Source: Gracilaria gracilis (taxonomy: Eukaryota; Rhodophyta; Florideophyceae; Gracilariales; Gracilariaceae). Taken from it: 64,000 nt of DNA. Where the stretch lies: positions 1-64,000 of the forward strand of contig JARGSG010000240.1 of assembly GCA_030374805.1 (NCBI GenBank). Direction: 5' to 3'. The position numbers and the translations under genes are program-made. The notes under the pieces are model-generated. The model saw nothing but the letters and a program-made list of their open reading frames with translations, did not search any database and was not told the DNA's origin. The stretch's first letter is position 1. Each line of letters opens with the position of its first letter. Of the stretch, positions 42,018 to 50,148 are shown in pieces.

Positions 42018-42356
42018 ATGACCATCTCCCTTCCAAGACAACATGGGAGAGCGGCGTCACCCCGCAACCAACCGGCTTTTGCCTCGCTCTCGGCACCGTT
42101 CTCGCGCCGGCAGCTGTTGACGCTGCTGACGGGTGTGGGAATCGGCGCCGCCTTATCGCCGCGACGAGCACTGGCGGACGGTGACAAGAAGCCGAAGAAG
42201 GGAGAACGCGGCTCCAAGGACGCAAAGGGATATCAACTCTGTTTGTCACAATGTTTGTACGATTGTACCACCCCGAAAGCAGGCATGGCGAAGGAACGCT
42301 CTCAGTGCCGAATCGAGTGTAAGGATGAATGTGCAGTCAGTCGAGATCAATTGTGA
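42018..42356 (+). CDS. Small thylakoid-lumen protein with twin CX3CX3C motifs
   Basis: The 112-residue product has a Ser/Arg/Pro-rich transit-like start, then a twin-arginine signal: SRRQLLTLLTGVGIGAALSP, ending near ALADG. This combination is typical of proteins sent to the thylakoid lumen by the Tat route. The mature part (about 70 residues) starts Lys/Gly-rich and holds six Cys arranged as CLSQCLYDC and CRIECKDEC. Each group is CX3CX3C, like small disulphide-bonded helical hairpins. I do not know a named family for it. It could be a lumenal assembly factor or redox protein, by inference only. Confidence 0.75.
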   Translation: MTISLPRQHGRAASPRNQPAFASLSAPFSRRQLLTLLTGVGIGAALSPRRALADGDKKPKKGERGSKDAKGYQLCLSQCLYDCTTPKAGMAKERSQCRIECKDECAVSRDQL

Positions 42357-42593
42357 GCGTGGTTTTTTTGTTGGTGTTGATGTTATGTGCAGTGACGGTA
42401 CAAAGTGCGCGTCAAGTGTTTATGAGCGATAAAAGGAAACTAGCCGAGTAGGGTACGAACCAAACCTAGCCATGAAGAAGATATGTAAACAAGAGTGTTG
42501 CAAAAAGGGCGTGCATACATCAAATCAAACACATAGCGTACAAGCCGAAAGCACCCAAAACGCAGTAAGAGTGATTGACAGCAGCGCTTATTA

Positions 42594-43388
42594 TCATTCA
42601 TCGTCGTCGTCTTCGTCATCTTCGCCTTCGGTTCCATGAACACCCGACGCGTACGCAGCTTGAGGAGCGTGATAAGCACTAACGGGAGCATGCGTTTGTT
42701 GTGCATATGTGTCACCAGTCTGGCCCGCAAGCACGGCGGTTTCATCGTCCTCGTCAGAGCTGGTCTCCGGGTCGTACCACGGGCGATTTGCTTGTTGCTC
42801 CTGTTGTTGCTCTTGGCGGTTCTCTTCTACGTATTGATCTTGTTGCTGCTCTTCACCCTCTTCGCCCTCTCCGGCTCGTTTCTTCTTCCTCTGTTTGTAC
42901 TTGTTAAACGCAAAAGCGCCCAGCCCGACGGCGGCGCCAGCGCCCGCCACGGCGCCGGTAATCTTGGCGGCGTCGGAATGAAAGAAGCCTCCTTTATCGG
43001 CTTTCTCCAACTCGGCGACGAGCGCAAGCGATCCGGTGCCGTTGACGACCGGGAAGTCGCCCGCGGATCGGCCCTTCTCGTGCACGTTGGACAGCAGGAT
43101 GCCGGCCGAGCCCAGCGACGGTACGCCGTGCGAGCCGGTGTCGAACAGAAAGAGGGTGAGGTACTTTGGCAGCGGGCGGTTGTCGGCCTCGTAGGTCTTC
43201 ATCTCGTTGGTGAGATCGATGTTGAAGGACTCGTTCCAAATGGCGGTGCCATCCTGCTGCGTGGTGGCGGCTTTGGACTTGTAGAGCTCGTGGGAGATGT
43301 CGCCGTCGAAGCAGGCGACGGCGAAGGGGTACACGCCGCCCACGCCCTTGGCGGCGGTGATTTGGATGTTGAGTCGTAGCGGAGCCAT
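42594..43388 (-). CDS. C2-domain-like membrane-anchored protein, copy 1
   Basis: The 264-residue product has a C2-like beta-sandwich (about 1-130): MAPLRLNIQITAAKGVGGVY, VACFDGDI, WNESFNIDL and LTLFLFDTG, ending at SLALVAELE. A Gly/Ala-rich hydrophobic segment follows (about 147-165, GAVAGAGAAVGLGAFAF), then a Lys/Arg cluster, a Glu/Gln-rich linker, RPWYDPETSSDEDDE and an acidic tail. Canonical calcium-binding Asp residues are not all evident. The start is set by comparison with copy 2, where the MAPLRL start is preceded by unrelated sequence. A role at a membrane surface is inferred. Confidence 0.75.
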   Translation of the reverse strand: MAPLRLNIQITAAKGVGGVYPFAVACFDGDISHELYKSKAATTQQDGTAIWNESFNIDLTNEMKTYEADNRPLPKYLTLFLFDTGSHGVPSLGSAGILLSNVHEKGRSAGDFPVVNGTGSLALVAELEKADKGGFFHSDAAKITGAVAGAGAAVGLGAFAFNKYKQRKKKRAGEGEEGEEQQQDQYVEENRQEQQQEQQANRPWYDPETSSDEDDETAVLAGQTGDTYAQQTHAPVSAYHAPQAAYASGVHGTEGEDDEDDDDE

Positions 43389-43497
43389 GGGAGGCACACG
43401 ACGGGCGGCACAAGCGGAACGGCACAAGCGGATGTAGTGGGGGGAGGGGGAAGTGGAGGTGGAGGAGGAGGTGGAGATGGGAGGTGGAGGCTGGAGG

Positions 43498-43509
43498 TAA
43501 CGTTGGTAC
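43498..43509. promoter_or_regulatory. Near-copy of the TACCGTTGGTAC motif
   Basis: TAACGTTGGTAC differs by one base from the 12-base intergenic motif and lies 110 bases upstream of the C2-like copy 1 start. Confidence 0.35.
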
Positions 43510-43720
43510 AGCGGTAGAGGTACTTTTACAAACAAGTATGGGGTGCCAATAATGTGCATGTACAGCGCGCGCGACGCATGACTTGGCGACACGCGCGCGT
43601 GTTTGGCTTTACAGCAAACACCTTCCTCCGGCGGTGGCGCACGGCGCGCTGATTGGCATAAATTATGTACCCTTGTACACGGTACCGACGGTACCTGAAA
43701 CGCTCTAGCGTTAACGTTCC

Positions 43721-43736
43721 TACCGTTGTATATATA
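43721..43736. promoter_or_regulatory. TATATATA box with adjoining ACCGTTG motif
   Basis: ACCGTTG runs into TATATATA (43729-43736) between the two C2-like genes. Its distance to the copy 1 start (about 340 bases) is long for a core promoter, so its target is unclear. Confidence 0.35.
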
Positions 43737-43785
43737 CGGCGGATAATTGTTTTGGTGCTGTTTTATTACACGCCACTGCGCAATG

Positions 43786-43820
43786 ATCTATCATCATTGA
43801 TGATAGATAGATAGATAGAT
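43786..43820. repeat. Inverted repeat merging into GATA microsatellite
   Basis: An 11-base inverted repeat with a one-base spacer (43786-43808) continues into GATA units up to about 43820. It lies just past the stop of C2-like copy 2. Confidence 0.8.
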
Positions 43821-43837
43821 ACAAACGGCGTCAAGTG

Positions 43838-44428
43838 TTATTCGTCCGAGCTGGACGTGGTGGGGTCGTACCATGGGCGCTCGTCGCTGACGCCCCTGCT
43901 ATGATCGCCTTCGCCCTTCTCCTTCTTGTGCTTCCTGTACTTGTGCACGGCCAGCGCGCCCAGCCCCACGGCGACGGCGCCGGCGCCGACCTTGCCCGCA
44001 GTCTTGGCGCCGTCCGACTGCAGGAAGCCCTCCTTCTTGTGCTTGTCGGGCAGGATGACGGCCAGCGACAGCGAGCCCGTGCCGTTGACGATCTGAAAGT
44101 CGCCGTGCGCCTTTCCGCGCTCGTGCACGGTGGACAGCAGCACGCCGGCCGAGCCCAGCGACGGCACGCCCTGCGCGCCCGTGTCGAACACGAAGAAGGT
44201 GAGATACTTGGGCTCCGGGCGCCCGTCGGCCACGATGGCCTTCATCTGCGTGGTCAAGTCCAGTTCGAAGGTGTCGTTCCAGCGCGCCACATTGCCGTCG
44301 GTGGCGGTGGCGCCCGTCTTGTACAGCTCCTCGGACACGTTGCCGTCAAAGCACACCACCACGAACGGGTAAACGCCGCCCAGCCCGGTGCCGGACGTGA
44401 TCTGCACCACGAGTCGTAGCGGAGCCAT
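43838..44428 (-). CDS. C2-domain-like membrane-anchored protein, copy 2
   Basis: The 196-residue paralogue of the preceding gene shares MAPLRL, GLGGVYPFVV, CFDGN, LYKTGA, LTFFVFDTG, GVPSLGSAGVLLS, VHERGK and NGTGSLSLAV. It also shares the Gly/Ala-rich hydrophobic segment followed by Lys/Arg (about 150-175) and the ending RPWYDPTTSSSDE. It lacks the long Glu/Gln linker and acidic tail of copy 1. The two genes lie in tandem on the minus strand 450 bases apart, so they arose by local duplication. The frame is open upstream through a polyGln stretch, but homology with copy 1 begins exactly at this Met, so the CAG repeat is likely in the 5' UTR. Confidence 0.75.
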   Translation of the reverse strand: MAPLRLVVQITSGTGLGGVYPFVVVCFDGNVSEELYKTGATATDGNVARWNDTFELDLTTQMKAIVADGRPEPKYLTFFVFDTGAQGVPSLGSAGVLLSTVHERGKAHGDFQIVNGTGSLSLAVILPDKHKKEGFLQSDGAKTAGKVGAGAVAVGLGALAVHKYRKHKKEKGEGDHSRGVSDERPWYDPTTSSSDE

Positions 44429-44442
44429 TGCGCGCGGGACAC

Positions 44443-44512
<70 letters not shown>

Positions 44513-44920
44513 GTGCGGCTGCTGCGCGGCTGCGGCGGGACGCGGCGGCAACATTGGCGCCATTTGGGCAGCGGGGCGCGACACGGTGGCCGTTTTGTAG
44601 CGCAGCAAACGCGCGCACGGCAACGCGTCGCCTTTTGGTGATTCTTTTTCTCAGCCGCGCTCGCGAGACTCACTCGAGAGCAGCGGCGCGCACGCGTGTG
44701 TAATGCGCTGTAATGGGGTGTCATGCGCTGTCATGCGCTGTCATGCCCCCTTCCTCCGGCGCTCGTGGCGCGTGGCGCGCACGCGCCATGCAGCCGCCCG
44801 CCGCTGCCGCTGCCGCCGCCGCCGCAGGCGCGCAGATCAGCGCGCGCAGATCTCGGGCGCGCGCCGGCGGCGGCGGCGGCGGCGGCTGACGTGCAGTGTG
44901 GTGCAGCTGCAGCGCTCGCG
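44429..44920. other. Divergent GC-rich intergenic region
   Basis: It contains the CAG repeat and a GC-rich stretch with GCGC and CCGCCG runs. TGTCATGCGC-type words repeat at 44717-44745. No gene is supported. Confidence 0.5.
44444..44509 (-). repeat. CAG trinucleotide repeat, 22 units
   Basis: Twenty-two uninterrupted CTG units on the plus strand (CAG in the sense of the C2-like gene) end 16 bases before the ATG at 44428. A pure repeat of this length is usually unstable. Upstream start codons would turn it into polyGln. Confidence 0.95.
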
Positions 44921-45616
44921 ATGACGGTGTGGGAGGCGCGTGCCGATTGTTGCGGCGGCGGCGGCGGCGCGTTCGCGCTGCCGCCTGCGCTGCGCGCTGT
45001 TCGGGCGCCGACGGCGGCGCGCGTGCGCGTGCGCGTGAGCGCGCCCACGTGCTGCGCGCCGCGACGCGGCGGCGTGGCGCGCACGCTGGCGCTGAGCGCG
45101 GCGGCGGCGGGCGCGGCGGCGCTGTGCGCGGCGGCGCAGGCGGCGCCCAGCGCGGCGTACGGGCTGGTGGACGGGCGGCTGGACAAGTGTCGCGGCGACA
45201 TGCCGTGCGTGAGCACGGCGTCGGTGGCAAACCCCAGCAAGTTTGGCGCGCCCTGGACGTACCGCCCGCAGACGGACGACGCGCGGCTGGCGTGGCGCGC
45301 GCTCAAGACGGCCGTGGAGAGCAACCGCGACGGAGGGCGCATCGTGGAGAGCGTGGACGGCCCGCAGCTTTTCTACTTGCGCGCGCAGTTTCCGTCGTCG
45401 TTCCGCGGCGTTGACGACGTGGAGTTCCGCCTCATTCCCGACGAGGCGCTCGTGACGTACCGCAGCGCGTCGAGAGAGGCCATTTTTTTGTACCCGTTGC
45501 AGACGCCCATCAACACGGACAAGAACAGGAACAGGCTGTTGGATATTCGAATGGCGCTCGGCTGGGACGAGTTTGCCGGCTTCAATGTGTTTGGTATCGA
45601 TCAGCCGTCTTCGTGA
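44921..45616 (+). CDS. DUF1499 protein, plastid/thylakoid-targeted
   Basis: The 231-residue product has an Arg/Ala-rich transit-like region and a hydrophobic Ala stretch (about 50-75, ending AAPSAAYG) that looks like a lumen-targeting signal. The DUF1499 domain follows: CRGDMPCVSTASV, WRALKTAVESN, then FYLRAQFPSSF, GVDDVEFRLIPDE and YRSASREAIF, with NRNRLLDIRMAL at the end. The DDVEF and RSASR blocks are the signature. The function of the family is not established; plant and cyanobacterial members occur in thylakoid-linked proteomes. The bipartite N-terminus suggests the lumen here. Intact. Confidence 0.85.
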   Translation: MTVWEARADCCGGGGGAFALPPALRAVRAPTAARVRVRVSAPTCCAPRRGGVARTLALSAAAAGAAALCAAAQAAPSAAYGLVDGRLDKCRGDMPCVSTASVANPSKFGAPWTYRPQTDDARLAWRALKTAVESNRDGGRIVESVDGPQLFYLRAQFPSSFRGVDDVEFRLIPDEALVTYRSASREAIFLYPLQTPINTDKNRNRLLDIRMALGWDEFAGFNVFGIDQPSS

Positions 45617-46136
45617 CGGCGCGTTTTTGTTTTTGTTGATGGTGATGATGATGATGTAAAGCAGATAGCTTACAGTAGATACTTGTTGCAACAGGCCATA
45701 ACAAATTTGAATGATTGGAGTGGAATATGGCAATACGTTGGGGGCGTTGCTGGCACACCAATGGGTGGCGTGCACGTGGTGCTGTTTGCTCAAGCACAAC
45801 GCAAGCTGGCTGCCAATTGGACCAAGTGTGTGACGTTGTACGTCGGTGGTATCTACGTGTAGCGGCCAATGCAAGTGGCGCGCGCGTGTGATTGGAGGCG
45901 CGCAGCTACACGCGCCACTCAGCGCGGCACACATGCGCGCCCGCCGTGTGCGCGAGTGCGCGCCGCACCCCCCCCCACGCGCGCGCACGCGGCCGCGCGC
46001 AACGCGCTCCCTTTTAACGCCAGCACGCTCGCACTCGCGCTTGCCTCCATCACCGCCCTTCGCGCGCGCGCCTCAACCGCCCCAACCGCCTTCACCTGCC
46101 CCCCCCCCCACCACCCCCCCCCCCCACCCTCCCCCA
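45617..46136. other. Intergenic region with poly-C runs
   Basis: No gene is seen. The end (about 46100-46135) is almost pure C, so G-rich on the minus strand, immediately before the next start codon. Confidence 0.5.
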
Positions 46137-46856
46137 ATGCTGCCGTCAGACGCCATGCTGCTGGACGCGCCCCTGCGCGCCGTCAACTACTCGCAGCCCA
46201 TCGCCATCGTGTCGCTGCCGTCGCGCGCAGCCTCGCGTCCTCGCGTGTACACGCCCGCTGAGCCGCCTCCGCCATCGCCATCGCCATCGCCATCGCCATC
46301 GCCATCGCCATCGCCATCGTCATCGCCATCGCCATCGCCATCGCCATCGCCATCGCCGCCGCCGCACGCCATGCACGTGGTGGCGGCCGCACGCGCGCTG
46401 CCGTCGTCCTCGTGCTCCTCCTCCTCCCCCTCCTCCTTTGGCGACGAGCCCGCCGTGCTGGGCTGCGCCACGGGCGAGGTGCGGCGCATGCGCTCCGTAC
46501 TGGACATGAAGCTGGGCGCCATGGCGGCGTCGCTGGACGCCAGTCTGGACCCGGACGCGCCGCCGCCGCCGCCGCCGGCGCCGCCGGCGCGGGCGCCGCC
46601 ATCACGCTGCGAGCAGCTCGACGCGCTGGAGCGCGCTCGCGGCGGCGCGCACATGGTGGACGCGTTCGGTATCGCCATCCCCAGCAGCACGCGGCGCAAG
46701 ATGCGCATCCACGGCGTGACCGAGCCCGTGTGCTGCCGCGCGCGCGACGGCGCGCAGTTGTCCATGGCGCTGTCGCCCAGCGGCAGCGACGGCGCGTGCG
46801 CCGTGGTGCTTGCTGAGTCGCCGTCTACGTTGGACCTTTCGGCGCTCATGTGCTGA
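46137..46856 (+). CDS. Ser/Pro-repeat hypothetical protein
   Basis: The 239-residue product is partly low complexity: a Ser-Pro repeat (about 43-72) encoded by a CCATCG minisatellite, a Ser run and a poly-Pro run. Unbiased parts surround these: AVNYSQPIAIVSLPS at the start, VRRMRSVLDMKLGAMAASL in the middle and VDAFGIAIPSSTRRKMRIHG near the end. The last part contains RRKMRIHG, a possible phosphorylation or basic motif. No family is recognised. A polyadenylation-type AATAAA at 46970-46975, 114 bases past the stop, supports a real transcript. Confidence 0.55.
   Translation: MLPSDAMLLDAPLRAVNYSQPIAIVSLPSRAASRPRVYTPAEPPPPSPSPSPSPSPSPSPSSSPSPSPSPSPSPPPHAMHVVAAARALPSSSCSSSSPSSFGDEPAVLGCATGEVRRMRSVLDMKLGAMAASLDASLDPDAPPPPPPAPPARAPPSRCEQLDALERARGGAHMVDAFGIAIPSSTRRKMRIHGVTEPVCCRARDGAQLSMALSPSGSDGACAVVLAESPSTLDLSALMC
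46271..46357. repeat. CCATCG hexamer minisatellite (coding)
   Basis: About 14 units of GCCATC with one T substitution encode the Ser-Pro repeat. Confidence 0.9.
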
Positions 46857-46940
46857 GCGCCTCCTTTTTGTTGTTGTGTACCATCTACTGTTGTTTACGC
46901 GCCTTTTCGCCCTCTCCCTCCCCCCTCCCCTTCCCCCCCC

Positions 46941-46975
46941 CCGCTGTACAGCGGCTGTACTACAGCCATAATAAA
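46941..46975 (+). terminator. Overlapping palindromes and AATAAA signal in 3' UTR
   Basis: CCGCTGTACAGCGG (46941-46954) is a perfect palindrome. It overlaps a second inverted repeat, GGCTGTA-C-TACAGCC (46953-46967). AATAAA follows directly at 46970-46975. The arrangement is a plausible 3'-end processing or RNA-structure element for the Ser/Pro-repeat gene. Confidence 0.55.
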
Positions 46976-47277
46976 CTCTGTCTGCCCCCGCTGCCGATGG
47001 CATCAACGAGTACCGTAGATATGCTACAGTAGCTCTATCATCATGCAGCTCGCGTCCACGCGCACCGCTCCGCGAGCGGCGCGCGCCACGTGGGCCCCAC
47101 AGTGCAGTGCACTTGTGTGTGTTTGTGTGTGTGCGGCACTGCCGCAGCAGCTCGCGCGCACGCGCGCAGACGCCGCATCCCTCTCTCGCTTTCTTCCGCG
47201 GCGTGCGCCCGTCCGTGCGCGCGCGAGCCAGCGCCGCCGCTCTCACTCTCATCCGCCGCCCGCGGTGTGTGTGCGCC
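46976..47277. other. Intergenic / 5' leader of the MscS gene
   Basis: No gene is seen. The frame of the MscS gene is open here from 47107, but its residues are Arg-rich and not domain-like. Confidence 0.4.
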
Positions 47278-50148
47278 ATGCGGCGCGCCGCCCGCGCCCG
47301 CGCCCGCGCCCGCGCCGCTGCCTTTGTCGCGCCCGCGCTGTGCGCGCTGCCGCGCCGCCGCGCGTGTCGCGTGTGCGTGCGCGCCGCCGCCGCGCCGCCG
47401 CCGTCGTCGTCGCCGTCGTCTTCGTCGTCGCGCGTCGCCGCCGCCGAGGAGCAGCTCTTCGTCGCGCGCATCGTCGCTTCGCGCCACGCGCCGCCGCTGT
47501 TCGAGTACAGCGCGTCCGACGCGCCGCAGCGCGTGCAGCCGCAGCCGCAGCTCGTGCAGCCGCAGCTCGTGCAGCCGCAGCCGCAGCCGCAGCCGCAGCG
47601 CGAGCCAATCGCGCACAACAAGCTGCGCGTGCTGCCGACGGGCGCGCGCGCGCAGCCGGGCGGCAGGCTGCGCGTGTCGTCCGTGCGCGTGCTGCTGCAG
47701 TCGCCGCTGCTGTCGTCGCTGCGGCTGCCGTCGCGCGACCGCGCCATCGTCATGGCCGGCGAGCTGGCGCTCATCCTGTCCGTGCTGCTGCTGCTGCGCG
47801 CCGGCGTGTCCAGTACGCTGCGCTGGGTGCACACCAGGCTCAATGCTACGCGCGGGCTCAACACCAACATCCCGTACGAGGCTAGCGTGTTTGAGTGCAT
47901 GGAGCGCCCGTTGCAGTTTCTCAGCCTCTTCACCGTGGGCACGGCGCTGGCGGAAGCCGTCAGTCGACCGCTGGCTGCCATTGGCTTGGTCAAGCATATC
48001 ATGACGCTGCGAGAGCTTGGCATTATCTTTTCGGCCACCTGGTTCTTGCTGCGCTGGATTAGCCGCATCAAGAACCGCTTTGCCTTGGACAAGCGCGTCG
48101 ACAAGGCGCAGCTTGATGCCACCTCCAGGATTGCCACCGTTGCCATTGTTGTCGTTTCGCTTTTGATTTCGTTGGATACCATTGGCGTCAACATTCAGAC
48201 CGTGCTGGCCTTTGGTGGTATTGGTGGTGTCGCCATCGGTTTTGCCGGTCGCGAGATCATTTCCAACTTCTTTGGTGGCTTTATGATCTTCGTCACGCAG
48301 CCCTTCTCCGTGGGCGAGTGGATTCGTAGTATTGAAGAACGGGAGCTCAATGGAACCGTCGAAGACATTGGCTGGTACCTCACCCGCGTTCGAACGTGGG
48401 ACAAACGCCCGCTGTACATCCCCAACTCGCGCTTTTCTACCCTCATCGTTGAGAACGGCTCGCGCATGGAAAATCGCCGAATCCTGCACACCTTGCACCT
48501 GCGCCACGAGGACATGCCCGTCGTGCTCAACATTGTCACCCACATCGAAAACCTGCTCATGTCCCACCCGGACCTTGACCCGCGCCAACATCGTCTTGCT
48601 TACGTCGACTCTTTTGACGAGTTTTCCGTCAACATCTGGTTCAGCTGTTACACCAAGTCGGTGTTTTTGTACGACTTTCGCCGCGTGCAGCAGGACCTGC
48701 TCGTCAAGTGCCACCAAATCATCCGCGCCGCTGGCGCAAACCTGGCCACCAGAAACACCCGCGATGTGCGTCCGGGCATCGACACCGATCGATATGGACC
48801 TCATGGTCGTAACGCGTCGTTTGGCGCCACCAGTAGCGGTGTGTCAGTGCCGGACACCATTTCTGATGCGGCTCCCGAAAACTATGACGTACCCGGCGCG
48901 CTGCAGTATGGGCAGCGAACCCCCACGTTCAACATCGACACAATAGAGAGCGGCATTGATCCGAATCGATACAATCAACATGTGTCGCCACCGGCGTCCG
49001 CTCCGTCAAAAGATTTTGCGCAGACGGGTGCCCAATCTCCCGCGGAACGCGATTCCAATGCGTCCAAGAGCCTTTCAAAGGCTGCCATGGAGGCTTCGGC
49101 CGCCGCGTTCTTGTTTGCACAGAGAGGGGCGATGCGAAAGAACGACGACAATGGCTCTGGGGTGGACAGTGGTCTAAGTCAACCGGAGCATGATGCCAAT
49201 TCCACTTCAGTTGTGGGCGGCGGTCCTAGAGAGCCTGCGACAACACCGGCCTCCGCGGGTGCTCAGATGAAGATCAGTCGAGCTCCTCCCAAAGGCGATG
49301 GCATGGATGGCAATTTGCGTGACACATCTGGTTTCGAAGGTGGCTCAGAGCAGAGAGCGGCTCCAAGTCAACCTTTGGGCCAGATGAGAATCAGTCGTGC
49401 GCCTCCGCGGGCAGATCCTTCGGACCCTACTCCTTCTGGCATGGAGGAACTAAGAACCCAACAAACAAGCGCCTCGCCTGGTCAGATGAAGATCTCCCGC
49501 GCTCCTCCTCGCAATGAAAACACTGACGGTATACCCTCGTCTCGTGATTCGCCTGGTTCTCCGTTTCAGATGACTCAGCAGACAAGAGTGTCCCGTGCCT
49601 CTCCTGCTCAATCAGATATCGCAGATAGCGCCGTTTTGTCAGGAGATAGCCTTGGGGATGAGAGGTCTCTCGCGGGCTCTGCGACTGGACAAATGAAGAT
49701 CAGCCGAGCCCCTCCTCGACGCGAGGTTGGTGAAGGGATGGTAGGTGCAGGACCTGATCTACTTGGTGATAGCTTTAATCTTCAGACAGCAGGCAGTGGG
49801 CCCGCCAACACCATCAACTCTCCGTTGTCTGTGTCTGAAGAGAAGACCACAATGTCCCAGAGCGCGGTATCTGCGAGAAGCGACACCAAAGATATCGCAA
49901 GTGCTCATTCAACCCAGACTGCCACCAAAGCCGCAAACAAGGACCAGGATCAAGTCGTCGCCTCTGAATCCAGTTCAAAGGTATCAAAAAGGGCGACTGC
50001 CATTAAAACAGACTATGAAGAGCAGAGCCCGTCCGGAGTAACGCCTTCAATCGGAAAGCGTGGTAATGATGCTCCACACAACCCAAGGACGCAAGAACCG
50101 AAGAACAGCGTAGAAGGAGCTGAAGAGAGCAGTTTTGATAAGTTTTGA
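47278..50148 (+). CDS. MscS-type mechanosensitive channel, plastid-targeted type, with ISRAPP repeats
   Basis: The 956-residue product starts with an Arg/Ala-rich transit-like region (1 to about 45) and a Gln/Pro repeat (about 83-108). Several TM segments follow (about 150-320). The MscS core has the pore helix AFGGIGGVAIGFAGREIISN, the beta-domain entry FGGFMIFVTQPFSVGEWI, then RPLYIPNSRF. Plant MSL2/3 channels of the plastid envelope have this layout and relieve osmotic stress. From about residue 530 a 430-residue polar tail is present. It holds four to five spaced copies of QMKISRAPPR (DNA near 49.27, 49.39, 49.49, 49.60 and 49.69 kb). This basic-Ser-Arg-Pro motif resembles a docking or phosphorylation site. 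The start is the Met at the transit-like sequence. Confidence 0.88.
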   Translation: MRRAARARARARAAAFVAPALCALPRRRACRVCVRAAAAPPPSSSPSSSSSRVAAAEEQLFVARIVASRHAPPLFEYSASDAPQRVQPQPQLVQPQLVQPQPQPQPQREPIAHNKLRVLPTGARAQPGGRLRVSSVRVLLQSPLLSSLRLPSRDRAIVMAGELALILSVLLLLRAGVSSTLRWVHTRLNATRGLNTNIPYEASVFECMERPLQFLSLFTVGTALAEAVSRPLAAIGLVKHIMTLRELGIIFSATWFLLRWISRIKNRFALDKRVDKAQLDATSRIATVAIVVVSLLISLDTIGVNIQTVLAFGGIGGVAIGFAGREIISNFFGGFMIFVTQPFSVGEWIRSIEERELNGTVEDIGWYLTRVRTWDKRPLYIPNSRFSTLIVENGSRMENRRILHTLHLRHEDMPVVLNIVTHIENLLMSHPDLDPRQHRLAYVDSFDEFSVNIWFSCYTKSVFLYDFRRVQQDLLVKCHQIIRAAGANLATRNTRDVRPGIDTDRYGPHGRNASFGATSSGVSVPDTISDAAPENYDVPGALQYGQRTPTFNIDTIESGIDPNRYNQHVSPPASAPSKDFAQTGAQSPAERDSNASKSLSKAAMEASAAAFLFAQRGAMRKNDDNGSGVDSGLSQPEHDANSTSVVGGGPREPATTPASAGAQMKISRAPPKGDGMDGNLRDTSGFEGGSEQRAAPSQPLGQMRISRAPPRADPSDPTPSGMEELRTQQTSASPGQMKISRAPPRNENTDGIPSSRDSPGSPFQMTQQTRVSRASPAQSDIADSAVLSGDSLGDERSLAGSATGQMKISRAPPRREVGEGMVGAGPDLLGDSFNLQTAGSGPANTINSPLSVSEEKTTMSQSAVSARSDTKDIASAHSTQTATKAANKDQDQVVASESSSKVSKRATAIKTDYEEQSPSGVTPSIGKRGNDAPHNPRTQEPKNSVEGAEESSFDKF

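Noticed and set aside
46602-48804. Minus-strand open frames of 530 and 587 codons opposite the MscS gene
   Set aside because: They are Arg/Ala/Gln-rich shadows of GC-rich coding DNA, without domain or targeting pattern, and the plus strand carries a clear channel.
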